A stretch of 56,895 bases of DNA from contig DATHVN010000040.1 in NCBI GenBank assembly GCA_035461305.1, positions 1 to 56,895 of the forward strand, given 5' to 3'. The stretch comes from Euzebyales bacterium. GTDB lineage: Bacteria > Actinomycetota > Nitriliruptoria > Euzebyales > JAHELV01. The notes under the pieces are model-generated. The model was not told the origin of the DNA. It was given only the letters and a program-made list of their open reading frames with translations, and searched no databases. Made by a program: the position numbers and the translations under genes. How positions within the stretch are numbered: the stretch's first letter is position 1; the number at the start of each line of letters is the position of its first letter. Below are positions 51,366 through 56,895 of this stretch, one piece after another.

Positions 51366-52799
51366 ATGGCTGCTCCAGGTGACGTGCTCGCCGACCGCTA
51401 TGAGCTGAACTCCCGGCTCGGTCGCGGCGGCATGGCCGAAGTGTTCCGCGCCCACGATCGTCGACTCGATCGCGAGGTCGCGGTCAAGGTGCTCGCGCCG
51501 CACCTGCTGTCGGACGCGCGCTCGATCGACCGGTTCGACCGGGAGGCCCGGGCCGCGGCATCGCTCAACCATCCCAACATCGTCAACGTCTACGACGCCA
51601 TCAACGAGGGCGACACGCACGCCATCGTGATGGAGCTCGTCGAGGGCCCGACGCTGGCCGACATCATCGAACGTGAGGGCCGCCTGTCGTTCGAAGAGGC
51701 GACGCGCACGGCGATCAACATCGCCGACGCGCTGCAGGCCGCGCACGACCGGGGGCTGGTCCACCACGACGTCAAGCCGCGCAACGTGCTGTTCGACAGC
51801 GACGGCTCGCTGAAGGTCACCGACTTCGGCATCGCGCGCGCGGCCAGCAGCGACATCACCACGGTGCAGGGCTCGCCGCCCTACCTCGCGCCCGAGCAGG
51901 CGCGTGGGGGTCAGTCCGACAGGCGCAGCGACGTGTACGCCCTGGGCTGCGTGCTGTTCGAGATGCTCGCCGGGCGTCCACCGTACGAGGGTGACAGCTC
52001 GTCGGCCGTCGTGATGGCCCACATCGATGCGCCGATCCCCGAGCTGTCCCGCTTCCGGCCCGACGTCCCCCGTGATCTCGAACGGGTCGTCACCCGTGCG
52101 CTCGCCAAGGACCCCGACGAGCGCTATGACTCAGCTGCGGCGCTGCGGGCGGACCTGACCCGCATCGAAGCCGGCCTCGCCCCGGCCGGCGCGACCATCA
52201 TCTCGTCGACGCGCGCGATGCCCCAGGAACCCACGATGGCGCTCGACGACGAGTGGCAGGACGCACCGCCGCCGGAGTACACGCGCCCCTACGACGACGA
52301 GCAACCACGACGGCGCCGCCGGGGGCTGTCCGCCCGTGCCGTGGCGATCGCGCTCGCGGCGATCCTGCTGCTGGCCGTCCTCGCAATGGCCTGGGCTGAC
52401 AACAACAACCGACAGACCGCCGCGGAGGACCCGGTGGTCACCGAAGCGCCGGCCGAGCCGGCGCCCGAGCCGGCGCCCGACACGCAGGACCAGAACAACG
52501 GTGCCAACGACAATCAGAGCCTGATCGACCGCCTGAACGAACGGGCCGACCGGCTCGAGGAGCTGCTCAGGCGGGGCCGCACCGCCGATGAGGCGACCCG
52601 GGAGCGCATCGACCAGCTCCGCCGTGAGCTCGAGGAGGCCCTGCAGAGCAACAGCGATGGATCAGGCGGCGGCGACAGCCGCCTGGACGAGCTCCAGCGG
52701 CGCATCGACGAGCTCGCCAGGGACCAGCAGGTGACCCAGGGCATCGTCGAACGGCTGCAGCAGCTGATCGAGGACCTCAACCCGTTCGGTGGTGGTTGA
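51366..52799 (+). CDS. Ser/Thr protein kinase with single membrane span
   Basis: The 477-aa Hanks-type kinase has a glycine loop GRGGMAEVF, Lys41, Glu60, a catalytic loop VHHDVKPRN (Asp135), DFG at 153-155 and APEQ at 176-179. The usual HRD arginine is His134. An acidic linker and a basic stop sequence precede a transmembrane helix at 324-344. The extracellular part (~345-477) has a Pro/Glu spacer and a predicted coiled coil rich in Arg, Glu and Leu, with no PASTA domains. The ligand is unknown. The ATG at 51366 is used. Confidence 0.93.
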   Translation: MAAPGDVLADRYELNSRLGRGGMAEVFRAHDRRLDREVAVKVLAPHLLSDARSIDRFDREARAAASLNHPNIVNVYDAINEGDTHAIVMELVEGPTLADIIEREGRLSFEEATRTAINIADALQAAHDRGLVHHDVKPRNVLFDSDGSLKVTDFGIARAASSDITTVQGSPPYLAPEQARGGQSDRRSDVYALGCVLFEMLAGRPPYEGDSSSAVVMAHIDAPIPELSRFRPDVPRDLERVVTRALAKDPDERYDSAAALRADLTRIEAGLAPAGATIISSTRAMPQEPTMALDDEWQDAPPPEYTRPYDDEQPRRRRRGLSARAVAIALAAILLLAVLAMAWADNNNRQTAAEDPVVTEAPAEPAPEPAPDTQDQNNGANDNQSLIDRLNERADRLEELLRRGRTADEATRERIDQLRRELEEALQSNSDGSGGGDSRLDELQRRIDELARDQQVTQGIVERLQQLIEDLNPFGGG

Positions 52800-52865
52800 C
52801 GCCGGGCGCTCAGCAGCGCGGCAGTGGCGTGTGGGTAGCGGGATGGACGGCGACGGTCGACGTGC

Positions 52866-53612
52866 TCATGGCCGGCGGGCCGTTACGACGTGCACCTCGA
52901 AGGGAGCTTCGAGGCTGCCGTCGGCGGGTGTGGACGGTGCGAGGACCTCGCGGGCGCCATCGCGGCTCCGGTCGTAGACCTCCGTGGTGATGCGCTCGCC
53001 CAAGGGCGTGCTGTCCACTTCGGTGGTCACGGCCGCGTCGACGGACGGAAAGCGTGCGGTGCCGAGGTGCGTGCCGGTGGTGGTCGCGGGGAGGCCAGCG
53101 TGCTCGAACAGTCCGGTGAGGTCGTCGCCGCAGGCGAAGTAGGTGCTGAGCAGGGATCGCGCCTCAGGCCCTGCGTGGCGCGCGGCCATGTCGACGAATG
53201 GTCCGTAGGCAGGCTGGGCGTCGACACTGCTCGGAACCAGCACCGCGACCGTGCCGCCCGGCGGCGCCACGCGGGCCATCTCCCGGAGCGCCGTGACCCG
53301 GTCAGGAAGACATGAGGGCCACCTGGCACAGCACGGTTTGGCAAAGTTCGTCTTGTGGATGACCGCGAGCCACACCGCGCACCGCGCCGCGCTCTCGACT
53401 TCACCTGACTCCCGGAACAGCACGTACGCGTGGCTGCACCGCTCGACGCAGGCGTGGTTCTCGCCCAGCCACCACAGCGCCATCGCCAACCCGAAACAGG
53501 CCTCGGCGCTCTCACGGCTGGCCAGCATCCGCTCGAACGCGTCGCGCGCGTCAGCCCACCGGCCGTCGGCGAGCGCGCCGGCCGCATCGACGGTCGGCTC
53601 GTCGGCTGTCAT
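52866..53612 (-). CDS. TPR fragment fused to a methyltransferase C-terminus (probable deletion chimera)
   Basis: The 248-aa frame has two unrelated halves. Residues ~1-95 look like the TPR-type N-terminus of actinobacterial LuxR-family regulators (AAGALADGRWADARDAFERML, ACFGLAMALWWLGEN). From about residue 104 it matches the C-terminal half of a UbiE-type methyltransferase (PDRVTALREMARVAPPGGTVAVLV). The SAM-binding N-terminal half and the HTH part are missing. This looks like a deletion that joined two genes, so no activity is predicted. The ATG at 53621 is also possible. Confidence 0.6.
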   Translation of the reverse strand: MTADEPTVDAAGALADGRWADARDAFERMLASRESAEACFGLAMALWWLGENHACVERCSHAYVLFRESGEVESAARCAVWLAVIHKTNFAKPCCARWPSCLPDRVTALREMARVAPPGGTVAVLVPSSVDAQPAYGPFVDMAARHAGPEARSLLSTYFACGDDLTGLFEHAGLPATTTGTHLGTARFPSVDAAVTTEVDSTPLGERITTEVYDRSRDGAREVLAPSTPADGSLEAPFEVHVVTARRP

Positions 53613-53742
53613 CACACCCATTCTGTCGTCGACGCCGGTGTGCGCGGACGACGGGCCCCGTCGCATCACTTCGACGTTCGAACGAGCCGATCGCCTTCGC
53701 CTGAGCCATCTCGTACGGCTCAGCGGCGCGCCCCGGGTCCGG

Positions 53743-55059
53743 TCAGCCGGCCTCGAAGCCCGGCAGCCAGCGCTCGATGACCGGGCGGACCGCGACGGTG
53801 GCCTCGAGCTGGCACAGCACACCCACGCAGCCGAGCCACACGCGATGGGTGAACAGATGCTCCGGCGGCATCGTCAGCTGCAACGCGACGGCGAACTCCG
53901 GGTTGCGCGGATCGTTGATGCGGGAGAACTGGCTCCGCAGCCACGTACGGCTGAAGCTGAAGGTGTCGTGGCCCGCAGGCACGGTGAACGGCGCGAGGTA
54001 GTCACGCAGCTTGACCGCGTCGACGCGCGCGCCGGGTCGCACGAAACCCTCCTCGCGCAGGCCGGCGACGATCTCTTCGCTGTCCCCGCGCCGCAGCACG
54101 GTCAGCAGCCGGCCGAACGTCAGCGGCATGCCGTCGGGCATCGCCAGCGTCGACCCGAAGTCGAGCACACCGAGCCGCCCGTCTGCCGTGAGCCGGAAGT
54201 TGCCGGCATGCGGGTCGGTGTGCAGCAGCCCGGTGTACTCGGGACCCGACAGCAGAAACCGCATGTACAGCGCCGCCGCACGGTCGCGCTGCTCCTGCGT
54301 GCCGACCGCCGCGACCTCGACGAACGGCGTGCCATCGAGCCACTCGGTGACCAGCACCCGCGGCGTCGCGATCAACACGTCGGGGACGACAGCGTCGGGA
54401 TCGTTGCGGTAGGCGGCCGCGAACCGGCGCTGGGCATCAGCCTCCGCCAGGTAGTCGAGCTCCTCGGCCAGCCGCGTGCGCATCTCCGCGACCAGTGGCG
54501 GCAGTGCGAGGCCCGGTGCGACCGTCGCCGCGGCGCGCGTCATCGCCGATACCGCGCGCATGTCCGAGCGCAACGCGCCCGCGATGTCGGGGTACTGGAT
54601 CTTCACCGCGACCGGGCGGCCGTCGGGCAGCGTGGCGCGGTGCACCTGCCCGATCGAAGCGGCGATCGGCGCCTGCTCGTCGATGGCGGCGAACCGTCGC
54701 CGCCACTCGAGCCCGAGGTCCGCGGCGAGCACGGGTTCGAGGCGGGCGAAGGGCACGACGCTGTTGCGCTCAGGCACGTCCGCCAGCGTCTGCTGCCATG
54801 TGGCGTCGGGATCGACGGGGAACAGCGCGTCGAGGGTGGCCAGCAGCTGGCCGGCCTTCAGCGCACCACCCTTGAGATCGCCCAGCACCCGCCGCGTGCG
54901 CTCGGCGTTACGGCGGCGCAGCTCGCGGCGCACGTGCTCGGCGTCCTGACCGATGCGGCGCCTGGCCAGGCCCTCAACGGCCAGCGCGACGGTTCCGAGC
55001 GGCAGCCCGAGCAGGCGCAGGGTGCGTCCGACGCGGTGGATGCCTCCGATGCCCGTCAC
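53743..55059 (-). CDS. ABC1/UbiB-type atypical kinase
   Basis: The 438-aa protein of the AarF/ADCK family has LKGGALKAGQLLATLDALFP (the KxGQ motif), ASIGQVHRATLPDGRPVAVKIQYP, LAEELDYLAEADAQRRF, LHTDPHAGNFRLTADG (catalytic-loop equivalent) and VLDFGSTLAMPDG (metal-binding DFG). These kinases or ATPases support isoprenoid-quinone or lipid metabolism. The GTG at 55059 overlaps the stop of the upstream cyclase gene, so the two are coupled. Confidence 0.92.
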   Translation of the reverse strand: MTGIGGIHRVGRTLRLLGLPLGTVALAVEGLARRRIGQDAEHVRRELRRRNAERTRRVLGDLKGGALKAGQLLATLDALFPVDPDATWQQTLADVPERNSVVPFARLEPVLAADLGLEWRRRFAAIDEQAPIAASIGQVHRATLPDGRPVAVKIQYPDIAGALRSDMRAVSAMTRAAATVAPGLALPPLVAEMRTRLAEELDYLAEADAQRRFAAAYRNDPDAVVPDVLIATPRVLVTEWLDGTPFVEVAAVGTQEQRDRAAALYMRFLLSGPEYTGLLHTDPHAGNFRLTADGRLGVLDFGSTLAMPDGMPLTFGRLLTVLRRGDSEEIVAGLREEGFVRPGARVDAVKLRDYLAPFTVPAGHDTFSFSRTWLRSQFSRINDPRNPEFAVALQLTMPPEHLFTHRVWLGCVGVLCQLEATVAVRPVIERWLPGFEAG

Positions 55060-55733
55060 CCGACCACGGCGTAGGCGCGTACGGGGAAGGTGCCGAACCG
55101 TTCGACCGGAGCCGGGACCGCGTGGAAGCGGAAGCCGGCGCCGGGGAGCTGCCCGAGTCCGCGCAGGTGCTCGACCACCGGGATGTCCGCGGCCAGCAGC
55201 AGCGAGTGCGCGGGCCGGCTGGGGTCCTCCATGTCGTCGATGTTGACCGAGTCGATGCCGACCAGCGCGGCGTTCTGGTCGACCAGCCACTCGGCAGACT
55301 GCCTCGTGACGAACCGCGCGTCGACTCCGTACGCCGGGGTCCGCCAGTGACGGTCCCAGCCCGTGTGGACGAGCAGCGCGCGACCGCCGACGTCGAGGCC
55401 ACGCAGGTCGTCGACGTCGACCGCTCGCCGGCCGCTGCTCGCGACGTCGAGGACCAGCCCGTCGAGGTCCGCGATCTGGTCGAGGCGCAGGCCCGCGAGA
55501 TCGGCATCGTCGGGGTAGCGGTGCCACGGGCTGTCGACGTAGGTGCCGGTGTTGGCGACCATCGAGATGCGGCCGACGTGGAAGGTGACGCCCGGGCCGT
55601 ACTGCGCCTCGGCCGCGTCGCGGGTGAGGTGGTCGCTGAGCTCGGGTCCGGGCAGGCCCGGGTAGGTCGTCATGCCCTCGGCGATGGGATGGCTCAGGTC
55701 GACCAGGCGGCGGGTGCTGTCCATGCCACCCAT
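55056..55733 (-). CDS. Cyclase-family (kynurenine formamidase-like) hydrolase
   Basis: The protein of about 225 aa begins with LVDLSHPIAEGMTTYPGLP. In place of the canonical zinc motif HxGTHxDxPxH it has NTGTYVDSPWH, so the first two His ligands are Asn and Tyr. GHDLVLD-like strands and the conserved GVDARFVTRQSAEWL and GIDSVNIDDM follow. This variant occurs in a cyclase subgroup, and its metal site must differ. It overlaps the ABC1 kinase gene downstream. Start at 55733 or 55724. Confidence 0.88.
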   Translation of the reverse strand: MGGMDSTRRLVDLSHPIAEGMTTYPGLPGPELSDHLTRDAAEAQYGPGVTFHVGRISMVANTGTYVDSPWHRYPDDADLAGLRLDQIADLDGLVLDVASSGRRAVDVDDLRGLDVGGRALLVHTGWDRHWRTPAYGVDARFVTRQSAEWLVDQNAALVGIDSVNIDDMEDPSRPAHSLLLAADIPVVEHLRGLGQLPGAGFRFHAVPAPVERFGTFPVRAYAVVG

Positions 55734-55744
55734 CGTCGCACGCG

Positions 55745-56209
55745 TCACCGCACGCCCGGGAGCAGCTTCCACCGCACGCGCTCGCGGTAGTCGGCGTAGC
55801 CGGGGTAGGTGGCTGCGAGCAGCGTCTCCTCGTACGCGCTCTTGCGGTCGAAGAACACCGCGCTCACCGCGATGACGAGGAGGCCCGCCACACTCAGCAC
55901 ACGGATCACCGAGCCGCCGATCAGCAGCAGCACAGCTGTGTAGATCGGGTGGCGCACCACTGCGTAGAGCCCCGTGTCGATGAGGGTGCCGTCCCGCACC
56001 GGCGACGGCTGGGGCACCGCCTGCCGGCCCAGCTGGAGCACCGCCACGACGCCGACGACCACGCCGAGCCCGAAGATCGCCCATCCGACCGGATCCGTCC
56101 CCAGCAGGTCGAACCGCCCGAACCACCCGTCGGTGCGGGGCACGATGATGAAGGCCAGGACGAACAGCACGCCCTGCCCGGTCAGCCACAGCACGTCGGC
56201 CCGTCGCAT
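55745..56209 (-). CDS. Isoprenylcysteine methyltransferase-like membrane protein
   Basis: The 154-aa protein has four to five hydrophobic helices. Its C-terminal region is GLYAVVRHPIYTAVLLLIGG followed by YPGYADYRERVRWKLLPG. This R-HP-x-Y...EE...Y-x-Y pattern is that of ICMT/PEMT-type membrane methyltransferases. The methyl acceptor is unknown, and many bacterial members act on lipids. It ends 12 bases before the cyclase start region, so the three genes 56209 to 53743 are probably one operon. Confidence 0.88.
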   Translation of the reverse strand: MRRADVLWLTGQGVLFVLAFIIVPRTDGWFGRFDLLGTDPVGWAIFGLGVVVGVVAVLQLGRQAVPQPSPVRDGTLIDTGLYAVVRHPIYTAVLLLIGGSVIRVLSVAGLLVIAVSAVFFDRKSAYEETLLAATYPGYADYRERVRWKLLPGVR

Positions 56210-56243
56210 GGATGCGGCCAGTGTGCCCGCAGCGCGACGCCCT

Positions 56244-56348
56244 CCGGGGAGCCAGCTCACCACACCGGTCGACCCACTCCCCCGGAACCGACCACCACCG
56301 ACCCCCAGGTTAGCCAACACTTTCACCACGTCGGTGGTCGGACTCCCC
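56244..56348. repeat. Doublet of REP-like hairpin repeats (copies 5 and 6)
   Basis: Copy 5 at 56244-56282 is a good match to the unit (CCGGGGAGCCA, then CACACCGGTCGAC, then CTCCCC). Copy 6 at 56308-56348 is diverged but keeps CCACGTCGGTGGTCG and CTCCCC. They fill the gap between the edge gene (ending at 56356) and the ICMT-like gene. Confidence 0.7.
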
Positions 56349-56355
56349 AAGAGCG

Positions 56356-56895
56356 TCACTGGACGAGTGCCTGCACCTCCGCGACGCGAACTGGCTGGGT
56401 GGTCTGGCTGGTCAGCTCGCCGAGGTCGCCATCGTTCCCATCCGAACCGGACCAGGTGGCAGTCCACACCACGGTCGCGGTCACGTCGTAGATCTCGCCC
56501 GGTTGGCCAGCAGACGAGTGTCGGTACGTGTACTTGCAGTCCGTCGCGTCCGGCCGTCCGGCGAAGCGCCTCTCGTACACACGCCCCGGGCCACGGCAGG
56601 TCACCGCGTCACCGTTGCCCATGTCCCACTCGACCCGCACGGGCGACACGGTAACAGTGGCCGACACGGGCCCAGCGGTTGCCGTGCGGTCCTGGCGACC
56701 CCAGTCACTGCGGTCGATCCACATCCACGACGGAAGCTGGGTGATCTGGTCGCCCTCGGGGCTCATCCCGATCGTCGGCGCCGGCAATGTCAGCTCCGCG
56801 AGTGCGAATTCGGCCAATGTCGCCGAGGAGACGATGAACGAAGGTGCTGCCCCGGACGTCAGTTCATCGGCAGGGATGGTGCCCGTGATCTCGCC
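56356..56895 (-). CDS. Exported-type protein, 5' end outside the window
   Basis: The open frame continues to the right edge without a start, so the gene is partial (at least 179 codons). Visible parts are ITQLPSWMWIDRSDW, VSATVTVSPVRVEWDMGNGDAVTC, CKYTYRHSSAG and YDVTATVVWTATWSG. The beta-sandwich, PKD-like pattern with two cysteines resembles secreted actinobacterial proteins of unknown function. The reverse strand ends in a free C-terminus QALVQ. Confidence 0.75.
   Translation of the reverse strand, partial: GEITGTIPADELTSGAAPSFIVSSATLAEFALAELTLPAPTIGMSPEGDQITQLPSWMWIDRSDWGRQDRTATAGPVSATVTVSPVRVEWDMGNGDAVTCRGPGRVYERRFAGRPDATDCKYTYRHSSAGQPGEIYDVTATVVWTATWSGSDGNDGDLGELTSQTTQPVRVAEVQALVQ

Noticed and set aside
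53251-55074. 607-codon open frame on the plus strand
   Set aside because: Antisense to the ABC1 kinase gene, with no recognisable motif.

Overview
The window is GC-rich DNA with densely packed genes, GTG starts and many GTGA/ATGA stop-start overlaps. These features, together with the protein families (actinobacterial group 1h [NiFe]-hydrogenase, BTAD/SARP regulator, Eis-type acetyltransferase, WYL regulator, DUF5947 and DUF6084 proteins), point to a high-GC Actinomycetota chromosome. An early-branching lineage such as the Nitriliruptoria is possible, but that is a guess. I see no plasmid or phage genes, insertion sequences, CRISPR arrays, rRNA or tRNA genes.

Layout. 0-6 kb: a bactofilin-like membrane protein, a DrrAB-type ABC exporter, a VOC protein, a secreted beta-propeller and two tandem CYTH-type genes. 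6-17.4 kb: housekeeping and accessory genes, each small group with its own regulator. They are an AlkZ-like glycosylase, KptA, MarR/cupredoxin, a gamma-carbonic anhydrase, a sirtuin remnant, an SDR enzyme that appears to start at AUC, LysR and TetR divergons, a tandem-SIS protein and a methyltransferase. 17.4-19.5 kb: a small MISPA-type protein, a heavily decayed regulator pseudogene and a small basic protein.

19.5-33 kb is the core of the window. hypF lies on the minus strand. Divergent from it is a 14-gene, nearly gapless operon: hhyS, hhyL, a NifU/four-Cys-domain fusion, DUF5947-like, DUF6084-like, a large conserved unknown, a DUF6893-like membrane peptide, an 87-aa unknown, a maturation protease, hypA, hypC, a second hypC/hupF-like gene, hypD and hypE. 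By family knowledge this encodes a high-affinity uptake hydrogenase that scavenges atmospheric H2, with most of its own cofactor-insertion machinery. HypF and HypE make the cyanide ligands, HypC and HypD assemble the Fe(CN)2CO unit, HypA delivers nickel and the protease trims HhyL. hypB is not in the window.

33-57 kb: a lipoprotein, a frameshifted GNAT gene, methyltransferases, a 1024-aa BTAD/NB-ARC/TPR regulator, a second MISPA-type small protein, a DUF885 peptidase, an Eis-like acetyltransferase, a SufR-like regulator divergent from a DoxX gene, nagA, a frameshifted zinc alcohol dehydrogenase facing a VOC/WYL pair across twin operators, a glycerophosphodiesterase, a Ser/Thr kinase, a TPR-methyltransferase chimera, an ABC1 kinase, a cyclase, an ICMT-like protein and a truncated exported protein at the right edge.

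Recurring signals are well-formed operator palindromes between divergent genes, three doublets of a REP-like hairpin repeat at gene 3' ends, and an unusual number of broken genes (frameshifts, an amber codon, truncations). The broken genes are either real decay or sequence errors.
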